A stretch of 64,000 bases of DNA, from assembly GCA_036346395.1 (NCBI GenBank), contig CM070602.1:22763098-22827097 (forward strand), read 5' to 3'. The stretch comes from Hsuehochloa calcarea (taxonomy: Eukaryota; Streptophyta; Magnoliopsida; Poales; Poaceae). The position numbers and the translations under genes are program-made. Below, piece after piece: positions 54,053 to 64,000 of the stretch; position 1 is the first letter of the stretch; each line of letters starts with the position of its first letter. Under the pieces are notes generated by a model. The model saw nothing but the letters and a program-made list of their open reading frames with translations. It did no database searches and was not told where the DNA came from.

Positions 54053-57000
54053 ACCGAGGCGAGGGAGCAGTAGCACTGCATGCATGGCAGCGGCAAGCCT
54101 CCAGCGATGTGGCCGGTCGTGGCTTGACGGCGGCGTCGAGGCGGCGCGGTCGGCTGCTTCATGCAGCATGTATGCGGATGCGCGACGCCAAGGACGCAGC
54201 GGCCGAGTGCGGCAGCGGCGATACGTCGTATTGGCATGTCGGCAGCTCCTATCGGCATGGCGTCGGCATGGCACGGTGCCAGCTTGGTGGCGCAGCCCAG
54301 CACGTGACATGCATGCAGCGTGACCGAGGGAGCCGGGCACAATTGGCGGCCACACGAGGCGGCGCTTGGCGCACGAGCTACTCGTTGGAAGGAAAAAGAA
54401 CAGTGAAGAAAATAAGAGAGAGAAAATAAAAGAAAAGAATGAAAATAAAGAAGAGAAGAAACGGCGCGGTGCATGCTGGCGACACTGGAATGGCGAACGT
54501 GGACGTGGATGAGAGGCCGAGGGGGACACGGACGAGTTCGGTGACGTCTACGTTGGACGCGAACGCAGAGCCGAGAAGACGATGCCCAGTGACGATTCGC
54601 ACACCTAGCGCTGCGGTAAAATCTTTAGTGTTATTTTTGTTACCACGCTATGATAATAGTCATGCATGTTGCATATTAGTCATGGGCATGTCATCTATTT
54701 ATGCATGTTTAATTGTAAAAATGATTTGATAGCTTAAGACCGGTTTAATTCTCCGGTTATGTTGTATTTGTGCGTAGGCATGATTATGTATTGGTATATC
54801 GGTGAATGTGAATAATTATATTATTATGGAAAAATGCGTGTATTATTGATCGATACATGCTAGATTAAATATATGATTGGATTATTTGATCGGACGATAT
54901 TATTTTGAAGTTGCATGGAAGTTAGTGGTGATATTTGGATAATACATTAATTGGAGATTTTTCCTCACATTGGATTAGTAATTTTAGGAGATAGATGCAT
55001 AAGGATTTTTATAATTTATTACTTCATGGATGATGTGTGTATTGATGTTTTAAGATATATCTATTATTTATTATTGCTTGTTGGATGTCGGATTAAGTAT
55101 ATTATTGGATTGTTTGATCGGATGTCTTAACTGATAGCTATGCAAATCTTATATGATAGGATTGGGAGATGTAGAATTGAGAATTTGACTTGGATAAATA
55201 TTTGAATTGTCAAGTAATTAGTAGTTAAGTCCTATGTGCCGAGTTGATAGATTTGTACCCTCAAATGGATTAGTAGATAATGAGTTATTAGTTGATTGTA
55301 GAGGCACATTGACAGAGGTCGTTCGATTAGTAAGCCTTTAGATGTTGGGTGTGTTATTAAAATTGTAAAGCTCATTTGGTGTCGGTTAGTCAAATAAATC
55401 TCGATCGGTGGAAATTTTGGTGTACACGAATATGATTTGCCGAGGCGAGACTAGTAGAGTTGGATAGTTAGTATTAGATTAAATAGTCTAGTAAAGAACA
55501 ATTAATGGATTTAGTCATGGTCATATGCTTATCACTTAGTAGGTTTCGTACAATTATCGAATGGGTTGTATAATTGGAAGATAGTGAGTCTGGGCATTAT
55601 GTGTTGGATTGACAATAACTTGATTGTGCATTAGTAGATGTTTTTCCTTTAGAAAATAAGTGAAAAGGAAAATAAAATATGTAGGCCCACATTTCTTGGA
55701 AGGGACTAGGTCAGCCTTCTTATAAAAATTATTTATTGCGATGGAAATTTCCGAAAACAATAATTTTTACACTAAAAGCTCTTTTATCCTTGAAAATTCA
55801 TAACTAATTCATATGAACTCCAAATGAGATGAACCAAGTTATTTTGGTATTATAATTTTATTCCCTATCCAACCATGTAATCCTTATCTCCACCACTGTT
55901 CTAAAATTTTTTGCGAAAAAGATAATTTTGGATGAACAATCACTGATTGTATTTTTTTAGGATTTTTCAGAAATCTGATTTTCAAACTGCTATAACTCTC
56001 ACATACTAAATCCAAATGAAATAATTATTTCATATAAAATCATAATCTACCTAATGTATAAATTTCATGCAATTTGTATGATATTGAATTTTTTTGATGT
56101 TTTCGATGTATTCGTTCTTATTCGATGTCCTCGTTCGTTCGATAGTTTACGAAGGTTCGAGTGTGATGGAGAGTGGTACTCCGTAGCACTTGGACTATCC
56201 ACAACAAAGGCAAGCAATCCCCTCCTTTGATGCTCGTTGATTTCCTATTAGTTTGAAAAGTATCTATGTTGATTTTCAAGTATTCTATGCATTGCTTTAT
56301 TTCAAATAGTTGTATGTCAATTGGGTAGAATTAGTTATATCCTCCTGCCGCATTTGTCATCATTTGAAATGATTAGGGTTACATGCTATATGGGTTTATT
56401 TGCTAATTTGTAGAACAATGCTTAGTCGAGCATGTAGTTGTAGTTGAAAACGGTTGATGTAGAGATCAAATCTTGTTGAAATTTGAGGATTATATGGATT
56501 GAATTATGTTCAATTTGATGAATATGTCCAGATCTTTGAATCTGGTTATTGTAGTCTTGTTGGATGATGTTTTTGTGTGATGGGCTTGGACGGGTGATAG
56601 GGTGATGAAGGGAGAGTATCCTGGATTCGTGTAGCCCCGTCTGGGTGATTAAGGACCAGTCTGTGGTGTGTCAAACCAAATCTGACGTGCAACCACGTGT
56701 CGGGTTTATGGGCGATGGCTTGGCTAAATAATTTGTCATATGTTAGTTATCAAAACACAATTAGATTGACTATTTTTGTTGTTGTCTTGTCAATCTAGTG
56801 GGGTCATGTTAAGTTTCGTCTTATTTGCCCTTAAGGGTATTTTGCATATGCCAAATTACTGCACAAAGGACTTACACAACGGGTACACCCATGGTGACGA
56901 TAAGCGACTTTCGGCGATGGTGTTGTTTCTTCTGGTGGTTTGATAGTTAGAACATGGTATTATAACGACCTCGTGATAGTTAGGACATGGTATTATAATG

Positions 57001-57975
57001 GTCTCGTTATGGTATCTCAGTCACACTCCTAAGGAATAGTGCATTGGCCGATATAATGAGATAATCATATCGTGTGGGTAAAGTTATACACCTCTGCAGA
57101 ATTAAAAAAACTATTCGAATAGTTGTGTCCCCAGTTATGGACATCGCTTGGTGAAACCATGCATAGTTAGCTTATGGGAAATTGGGTTTGGTGTAAGGTT
57201 GGAAATGTTGTGACATGTGTTGAATTATTCAAATCTTATATATTGTCACGAACAGGAAGTTTGCGTGTTGATTTGTTAAGAAATGGATTGTGTCACTAAT
57301 GGAAAGTTCGTGTGTAGATTATTATTGAGAATCTATTGTTGTTGATCATAATTTTGGTAATACCTACTGTTATATAATGTTTCTAAATGTTTAACAAATG
57401 ACAATTTGAATCTATATCGATTATCTCAAAGAAAAACTCACTTTATGCTTAAAATTGCCTAGTGTAATAGCCTTCCTTTGACACTTGAATGCATTTATTA
57501 TATGTTGCTATTTGTAAGTCTTGCGAGTATATTTTTGTACTCAATCGGATTGGCCATGCTGCAGGTGAGAAGTCTTTCGGATCGGGTTCAGTACGACAGA
57601 TGCTACGACTTTAACTCTAGTTGGTTGCTTGTGGGTTTGGGTATGCCAACTCGGTTTTTCTCTTTTATTTCCTTATTTATCTTCCGCTATAATTTATTTG
57701 AGTTGCGATTATATTTGGTCAGTCGGCCCTCTTATACAAACTTGTACCTTATGGTTCTATTTAATGATGTTGTAATAACGATTCTATTATTTTGTACATT
57801 GTATATGGATGTGAATGTAATGTTGTGTTTGGATATGTGCATGTTAGCCACTGATCCTTGGGAGCTAACATGAGACACATATTTGGGCAATCGAAATCGT
57901 TTTCGTTCCTTGTTAAGTGTTGTACCTCGGGTGCAATTACTTGCCTTGAAACGGATTTGATTTCGGGGGCTAACA
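54053..57975 (+). repeat. 3' part of the giant solo LTR
   Basis: A GC-rich start (54053-54600) passes into AT-rich sequence without coding capacity. The ORF at 57478-57873 is hydrophobic and lies in the terminal LTR region, so it is not called. Ends GGGGGCTAACA. Confidence 0.6.
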
Positions 57976-58666
57976 CACCATCACTCCAGGCGAGTCAATA
58001 CTTTGATCATAATGCATGCTTTAATTGTTTAAGCAAATGTATGTTAAATCTTAAGGTAGATAAATACTCATTTTGGTGATTAATTAATTATTATATCATC
58101 CTTTGGCAATTGAATCCATTATTCCATATCACCCTAGTAGCTATGTGGTAACTACTAGTTATAGGTTGTACTTAAGCGACATACTAGTCTTGCTTAAGTA
58201 CCGGGACATTAAATGGCCCAATCATCATCTTTTAAATCATGAAAGTGATTTTGGGCAATCATTGTGGGTAAATAACCGGAATGTTGTGGTAATGTATTTT
58301 TGTTCCCCAAAAACTCTATTAAATTATTGTTAACTCATCTGGGCGGATGGTATGGTGGTGGGTGCGGACGTAATACGAGAATATATGGTATGTGGTATAA
58401 ACCACCGAATGAATTAATGACTTAATCTTGTCATGACCTCCTATTGAACAACAAGTGCAACCACAAGTTTGTAAAGTACAACTTGGCTTAGTAAATTTGT
58501 TGGACCCTGAAAGTTATCTCACTGGTGGAGGGGTGAAGTAGTGCAAGCGTAGGCTTGAATGGGACACCGATGGTGAAGTTGCCAGCTGCGCTGGACGTTG
58601 TGGAAAGCTGTGGTCCATCTGCATTAGCGACTGTAGTGAGCATCCCGCACAACTTATGGGCTGGCC
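57976..58666 (+). repeat. Gypsy-3 LTR B, second block
   Basis: It matches 38085-38810 of LTR A, with a deletion of about 45 bases after TTTGATCA. Confidence 0.85.
58662..58666. repeat. Target-site duplication TGGCC, left copy
   Basis: It matches 61094-61098. The uninterrupted sequence in LTR A reads GCGTGGCCCATATG. Confidence 0.92.
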
Positions 58667-61093
58667 TGTAATACCCCGAAGGTGATTCGACTTATTAGAA
58701 AAAGTTTCGGAAGAGGGAGCTAATCGAAAAACCAGAATTATCTTTTCACCGGGGGGTTTTCTGTGATTTCACGGCAACCTGGGCCTGGGCCACGGCCCAG
58801 GAGGGGCCCATGTGGTGGCTGGCCATAAAAGGGGGGGTTCCCACCCCCCAAACCCTAAACTCCACATTTCTCTCCCCCTCCCACCCTTTGGAGCCACCGC
58901 CCCCCTTCCCCCTTGCTGTGTACCGCCTTGTACGTCAATTTTGAGTAAGATGCATTCGTTTTATGTCCTGTCCATCTCTTAGAAAGTTGTAGGTATTGTT
59001 CTTAGCATTCCATAGCCACCAAGATCACGTGATTCCGCCTTACGGTTTAGGAGATATGAGTTTTTTAGTGCGCGTTGTTCTGTCTGTCTGACGAGAAAGA
59101 TCTGTCGGCTTGATCCTAGGTTTTGATTTAGTTAGAGGCATTTCCAGAACCTCCACCCAACTAAGTTATTGTAGCCCTTTAAATTATCTTTCAAAGATGA
59201 TAAAGATCATCTCCATTGGATCTGTATAATGAAAGTTATGATATTTTATTTACCACTGTTCTGAATTTTGGGCAGATAATTGTTAGTATTTTCATCTATT
59301 GTTTAGACTACTGTAGAGGCCGAATATGGGGTTTTTCCCTTCTAGAGTTTTATTCCTGGGAACGTTAGCTTTCTTTTGGAACCGAGATCAGGAAAATCCG
59401 ATCTGTAGTTTGGGAGATATGAATTTTTGATTACGAACTATCCGGTCTGTCTGAAAACTGAGGTCAGTAGGTTTGTCCCTCGGTTTTGTTCAAATTAGGG
59501 GCCGAATCAGAACCTTTACCCAACTAAGTTATTTTAGCCCTTAAAATTATCTTTCTAAGCTGATAAGAATCATTCTCATTGGATCAATAGGTTGAAAGTT
59601 ACGCCATTTTCTTTATCTCTGATCTGTATTCTGGACAGACGTAGATGGGTTGTGTTTAGCTGTTAATTAGCCCTCTGTTTTGGCCGAATCAGGGGATTCC
59701 GCCAACTAATGTTTTGTAGCCTGATCTGTTAAGATTCAGTGAGCACTGGTTTCAGGTCTTTTGGAGTTACAGATAATTAATGGTGATTTTTCTAGTATCG
59801 CTGCCAGTTTAGCGGAATCGGGTCATTGGGTAAACTTGGTAAAAATTGATCCCGTTGTTTGGGTGGGAGAGATAGAGGAGATGGAAGGGCTCTTGTAGCA
59901 ATGTCATACCTTGTTATTCTTATTTCGATTATACATTTGTGTAGGCGGTGAGGCGGTGAGTGGAGGGGCATCTTCGTGTCCCCCTATTACGTCACATCGC
60001 GGAAGGCAAGTACCCTATGCTATTTGGTGATGTTTCCAATTGTTTGCTTGATGTTGGGATAAATTGTGAATGCCTTTTTCTATCCATCCTGATGTTTATT
60101 TCATTTCAAGAAGATGATTCTTGTGATTAAAGAATTAGCATTCATTTCAATTGTTGCATTCCATTACATGCAACTAACTTGTGTGGCATCCTTGATATAT
60201 TATGTTGTGTGGGAATGCATACTCATACTTGTTTACACATGTTGTTGAATGCCATGTGTCTTTTTCACTAATGTGTGTTATTCATTCATACCATGAGAAA
60301 TCATCATATTCATTCATAAAATTCATTATGACCACGGGAGTGGATTCTTTTGGTAAGTCCCATCAATTCCAGTATGGGCATTTGAAAGACCCATCAATTC
60401 CAAAGATGGGCATTTGAAAACCCACCATTCCAATGTGGGTAGTGTTGACCACCATTCCAATGTGGCAACTTGGACACCGTATGAAACGCTCTTCATACGG
60501 TGATTGGGTCCCGTGATTGCATGGCACGGGCTTAAGTGAACACCGACGGTGTATCACTCGCTATACCCAGATAAGTCGTGATTAGTCCATTCCTTCAATG
60601 CATTCTTTCATTCCATCCATTCATGTATTCATTCCATTCAATCATATATGTGTTCCAAGATTTGTTCGTAATTCAACTGGATTGTGTTATCCACTCTATG
60701 TTTGATTATTCTTGTATGTACTTGCTGAGTCTTCGACTCACCCTTACTTTGTATGTTTTAATTAGGTAATTGAGGAGAAGACAAGGTGATTTGGTGGGGT
60801 AGTTCGGCACACTGCACTTCACTTTTATCCAATCAGAATATTATTATTACCTTTCAGTCAAGCCAACTTGTTAAATAAATTTCCAGATTTGTAATAATCC
60901 AACTTTGGTATTGCTTGACTGTTCGTGGTATTATATCTGTTTATCCATTCTTTTCCATGAATCTAGTGATCGTTTATGGTCATTCTTTATAAATTATTGT
61001 TGATTGAATCTGTATAATCCAGCTTTAATGCTATTCTTAGTAGTTTGATAGTTTTGCGTGACATCTTGGCTTCCGAATAGCCAGGGTGTTACA
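58667..61093 (+). mobile_element. Solo LTR of the Gypsy-1 family
   Basis: It starts TGTAATACCCCG, ends CCAGGGTGTTACA, is 2427 bases long and is flanked by TGGCC. It shares the block order of the Gypsy-1 LTR: CCCTAAAC leader, GGCGGTGAGGCGGTGAGTGGAGGG, the CCATCAATTCCA hairpin array, and the ATAGCCAGGGTGTTACA end. It is a diverged relative. No internal region, so a solo LTR. Confidence 0.9.
60358..60551 (+). other. Hairpin array in the solo LTR
   Basis: Same order as 13458-13640: CCCATC..ATGGG units, CCACCATTCC..GTGG units, an 11-bp stem CACCGTATGAA / TTCATACGGTG with a 6-base loop (60475-60502), CCCGTG...CACGGG (60510-60530), and CACCG-A-CGGTG (60541-60551). TGAGTCTTCGACTCA follows at about 60725. 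Confidence 0.75.
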
Positions 61094-61881
61094 TGGCCCA
61101 TATGTGTGAGATGGTAGAAGGGGTGAGATAATTTGAAAAGTTACTGTGACGATCTCTCAACTACATGACTAAGAAATCATGTGGGGCAATGAGTATGATT
61201 GTCTCTTGTGGGTATAATGTACAACCTCTGCGTAGTCTAAACTGTTTATACAGTCATGCCTACGCTCAAAGGCGGAAATAGGAACTTAACTTGAGTTAGT
61301 TCTATTTACAAAACCTTGTGGATGTGATGAAATATTGGTCGGGCTGATATAACCTTGTTTTGGTTTTTCCTGGGTCGTCGTACTTAGTGGTGTTGGTAAT
61401 GGTGGATGTAACCATAACCAAAATAAGCATAAGGTGGAGATAACCTTCGTTGTTATTAATATTGCACAATATCTCTTTTAAAAATAAGATTTTGTCAAAC
61501 TACTAAGTTATAGGAATTTTAAATACTGTAGTTGAAAATATTACTTTAAGCAAATAAAAGAACCCGAGCCACCCTTGTTTAGCTTTACATGTAGTATTAC
61601 TGCATTCTGTGTGTTGGCTCGCGAGCACGAAAGTTGTGTTCATCCCCACTCTTTCCCCAAACCCTCAGAAGTAGGAACTCATGGAGACTACGCATACTAC
61701 GAGGATCCCGAAGTTGGAGGCCGCGTAGATGATGAAGAGTAGTGTAGTTTGTTTAGTCTGGGTCTCACCTCAGTCTAGCTGACTCCGTTGGTGCTTGCGT
61801 GCTTCCAATTGCGCATATGGGTTTTCCCCAGTCGCTTGCCTGTGGAGAGATGCTCTACCCTTTTGCTTCTACTACAACTTT
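61094..61881 (+). repeat. Gypsy-3 LTR B, third block
   Basis: It matches 38810-39622 of LTR A, then breaks at 61882. The last ~225 bases of LTR B must lie beyond the later insertions, outside the window. Confidence 0.85.
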
Positions 61882-62455
61882 TGTAATATCCCGTTTATTT
61901 ACAGAGAATATAAGGAGATTGAGATATTCTTTTTTTTGCCTCGCTCAGAAATAAGACAGAATCTGTAATAGTCTTGCAACGTAATTTTCGCTATTGGAAC
62001 GGCTTCGAATGAAAAATCTCATAACTACAAAGTTGTAGATTGCTTTTCATAGTCCAATTTAGAGTCCTCATTGACCTAATTTAGAGTTCCGAGGTCTAAG
62101 ATATGGGGCCCACAATGCAGGCTACATAGAGAACACTGGTCGGTATCTGAGTCAGCTTCCAAGGCAAATTTCGTAATGAAGACGGCGCTTTCGGAAAAAC
62201 TCTACAAATAGGAAGTTGAAGTACTATACGTCAGCTAAAAGTGAAGATAAGAATCACTAAATTACGAGTCCAGGAGAGCAAGTTATGATCTTCGAAGCAT
62301 TCGCTACCCAGAAAGAAAAAATTCCAGAAACTGGGCCTCGGGCCTTTAGCCCAGGAGGCCCATGAGGGGGCATCCACCAATAAAAGGAGGAAAACCCTAA
62401 TATGGTACTATGGCTACAGTAGCCGCCATGCTACAGTACATGCTACAGTAGTCTT
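61882..62455 (+). mobile_element. Start of another LTR inserted in Gypsy-3 LTR B
   Basis: TGTAATATCCCG begins where similarity to LTR A stops. A GGCCCATGAGGGGGC...AATAAAAGG...AAACCCTAA leader at 62350-62400 resembles that of other gypsy LTRs here. It ends abruptly near 62456 where different sequence starts. Its other end is not seen. Confidence 0.6.
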
Positions 62456-62944
62456 GTCGGTGTATTAGAACCGATCTTACGTAAAGATTGTTTGATTCGG
62501 GGGGTCTCCTAGAGATAAGATCACGCAGAGTGGATTGACACGGGATGTTTAGGCGAGTTCAGCCTTCTCGGAGAGAATAATAACCCTAATCCTGTGTGTA
62601 TGGTATTCTTGATGATCAAGTAAAAGACTAAGACTATTACAGAGAATAGCGCTTGTGTTCCTACTTGACTGGCTCTTGTTCGCCTCTCCTTTATCTCTCT
62701 GATCGATGCCCTTATATAGTCGTGAAGAAGTAGCCGTTTTCTCTGCGGAAATGCGCCGATTAATTCAAAGAACGCGCATGATGGCGAGTAATTACGGCGC
62801 CTCGGCTTCTTCACGCCGTCCGCAATTATCTTCCGAGATAATGGGGTAATTACGCACCATTAATAAGCGGAATAATAGTGCGTGCGGCCGTTCGATTCCT
62901 TAATCAATTGGACCCACTACCGTAGGTTTGATTATAAGGTGGTC

Positions 62945-63092
62945 GTAGTTTACCCGGTCGTAGAAGAACTTACGACCGGATAGCGATCGAGAAGGACTTA
63001 CGACTAGGTAGTAGTCGAGAAGGACTTACGACTAAGTAGTGGTCGTAGAAGGACTTACGACCATGATATAGTCGTAGCAAGACTTACAACCA
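62945..63092. repeat. Tandem repeat with GTCGTAGAAGGACTTACGAC units
   Basis: About five units of 34-37 bases containing GTCGTAGAAGGACTTACGACC variants, each with an internal inverted GTCG(T)A...TACGAC pair. Diverged copies are scattered up to about 63440. Confidence 0.85.
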
Positions 63093-63643
63093 CTCATTGG
63101 ACTTCTCCCTTTTAGATAAGGGGTACCTGGGACTGTGTGACATCATATTTACCCATAATAAGAATTATAGATAAAAGATAAAAATGAGGATTATTAGATC
63201 CTCGCCATCTAGCCCCCGACTTCAAGTGAAAGTAACTTACTTGATAAAGGTTTCAGTAAATGGACTTACGACCATGAGAATGTCGTGAGAACGATAGTCG
63301 AAGGAAAAACTCTTCGACATTTGAGTGTTGCTTTGACCAGAATTTGCTTTATCGGGAAGGTTGCTTACGACTATTAAAAAGTCATAAACACCCTATGACC
63401 GTCTCGATGGTCGTGGTAGGGAATCGGAGAAAAGCTCTTCCGATTGATACTTCCTTCGACTAGAAAGACTTGGTCAAGAATGTAATTTGCTTGGAGGTGA
63501 CAATACGTACCTACTTTTTCTCGAACGGACCATCCGAGAATTGCAACCGCCTCTCATAGACTTGTCCGATGAAGCGGTTCCGGCGGTACAACCATCTATC
63601 ATAGACCTATAGCCGGACGGTTTCAAGCTACGGAGATCGTATG

Positions 63644-63650
63644 GTTATAA
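63644..63650 (+). promoter_or_regulatory. Possible TATA box for the right-edge ORF
   Basis: GGTTATAAAAACTTACC, about 145 bases before the ATG at 63790. Confidence 0.4.
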
Positions 63651-63789
63651 AAACTTACCAGAGGTAGACTTGGATTTTACTCTTCCCCAAATCACTCCAT
63701 TTGTTCTTGAGCTCTTGCTTTCTCCGTCTTCGACTAGGTTTCATCTTCTCACGCCAACCCAATCAAAAAACTTCTTGCTTCTGGGCGAA

Positions 63790-64000
63790 ATGGCCAAGAG
63801 AGTTTCTGAATGGGAGGAATCGGAGATGGATGCGGCTAAGATCAAGATCTTGGTCGATGCCGGGAAGATTCCAGAGAAGGCTCTGGTGAAGTGGATTCCG
63901 GCTATTGGGCAGCACTGGCCATCGGGGGAAAATGGGCAAATCCCCGTCTTCCAAGCGTACAGAGTGCGGCCTTCGATTGCTCGCCCACCCCTTTCTTCTG
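63790..64000 (+). CDS. N-terminus of a gypsy-type transposon domain protein (partial)
   Basis: The ORF starts MAKRVSEWEESEMDAAKIKI and continues LVDAGKIPEKALVKWIP and GENGQIPVFQAYRVRP before leaving the window after 70 codons. The pattern L(V)xxGKxPxKALxxW....GxxxVFxxYxxR is close to the start of the plant 'putative gypsy type transposon' domain, found in the first ORF of some large grass retroelements. No stop interrupts the visible part. Start chosen as the first ATG after the TATA-like box. Function is unknown beyond its retroelement association, and a host gene is not excluded. Confidence 0.55.
   Translation, partial: MAKRVSEWEESEMDAAKIKILVDAGKIPEKALVKWIPAIGQHWPSGENGQIPVFQAYRVRPSIARPPLSS

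Larger units (their letters stand above)
47029..57975 (+). mobile_element. Giant solo LTR (about 5.6 kb net) inserted in Gypsy-3 LTR B
   Basis: Relative to LTR A, LTR B is broken after CTCTCTCACCT by TGTAACAACCC and resumes after GGGGGCTAACA with CACCATCACTCC. The flanks CACCT and CACCA fit a 5-bp duplication with one change. No pol domains belong to this layer; the only coding sequence inside is the nested Copia-2. The segment CACCTCTGCAGAATTAAAA at 57090 and the AAGTCTTTCGGATCGGGTTC block near 57570 resemble Tekay/Del-type LTR 3' regions. No LTR partner is in the window. Confidence 0.65.
36943..64000 (+). mobile_element. Gypsy-3: Ty3/gypsy element with long LTRs, heavily interrupted, running off the window
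   Basis: LTR A (36943-39848) and the split LTR B (45184-61881, then off-window) match in four blocks: 36943-38100 with 45803-47028, 38168-38810 with 58013-58666, and 38810-39622 with 61094-61870. Between them are a primer-site remnant, a very short gag, protease, RT, RNase H, integrase and C-terminal tail. LTR B alone hosts three independent insertions. Net LTR length would be about 3.5 kb, as in Tekay/Del-type chromoviruses. The right limit lies outside the window. Confidence 0.85.
62456..64000. mobile_element. Further element with GTCGTAAG repeats, running off the window
   Basis: From TGTCGGTGTATTAG the sequence changes character. On the - strand, ACTATATAAGGGC at about 62712-62724 looks like a TATA box. 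Many direct and inverted CTTACGACC / GGTCGTAAG units follow, and on the + strand a TATAAAA (about 63646) precedes an ORF. The repeats link both halves, so they probably belong to one element, whose class is unresolved. AGCCCCCGAC at about 63213 could be the inverse of a TGTCGGG-type LTR start. Confidence 0.45.

Noticed and set aside
57478..57873. 131-codon hydrophobic ORF, possible membrane protein
   Set aside because: It lies in the terminal part of a long LTR, in AT-rich sequence that favours Leu/Phe/Tyr codons, with no promoter or family motif.
62945..63092. CRISPR-like repeat array
   Set aside because: Units are tandem, without unique spacers of constant length, and the DNA is plant nuclear.

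Overview
This is plant nuclear DNA, most likely from a grass. It has nested LTR retrotransposons primed by initiator-Met tRNA (TGGTATCAGAG sites), grass-type Tekay-like gypsy elements with kilobase LTRs, PIF/Harbinger and Mutator-like remnants, fold-back MITEs, and one GC-rich gene with a TGGGCC/GGCCCA promoter. No bacterial, organellar, tRNA or rRNA genes were seen. The species cannot be fixed from the sequence alone.

Layout. 1-14140: Gypsy-1, a + strand Ty3/gypsy element with its 5' LTR cut by the window edge, gag, protease, RT, RNase H, integrase and C-terminal tail all broken by frameshifts, and a full 3' LTR. Its gag-pol is split by a complete nested element (3453-8264) that carries gag but no pol. 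14181-17128: degraded PIF/Harbinger transposon (- strand). 18115-20361: solo LTR with a perfect 5-bp target duplication. 21165-26445: Copia-1 (- strand) with very short LTRs. 26446-28850: gene-free, with a fold-back MITE. 28855-31700: the only convincing host gene, a membrane-anchored RING-H2 protein with two leader introns, a stop-codon-proximal intron and a tandemly duplicated C-terminal module. 32260-36633: Mutator-like element, a second MITE, short tandem repeats and a GC-rich segment bounded by inverted repeats. 36943 to the right edge: Gypsy-3, a 5'-truncated LTR, internal pol (interrupted at 42667-44468) and a second LTR that served as a landing pad for three further insertions: a giant Tekay-like solo LTR (47029-57975) that itself holds Copia-2 (48737-54047), a solo LTR of the Gypsy-1 family (58667-61093), and a further LTR start (61882) that is itself interrupted at about 62456. 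The window ends inside an ORF resembling the putative gypsy-type transposon domain.

How it fits together. Apart from the RING gene, the window is a layered transposon graveyard, and target-site duplications give the order of insertion. Gypsy-3 and Copia-2 are inactivated mainly by what look like C-to-T/G-to-A changes (CAG to TAG, TGG to TAG, catalytic Asp to Asn), the pattern expected of methylated cytosines. Gypsy-1 is inactivated mainly by one- and two-base indels. The most unusual signals are a hairpin array in the Gypsy-1 LTR family with a compensatory base-pair change, the gag-only nested element, and the repeated C-terminal module of the RING protein.
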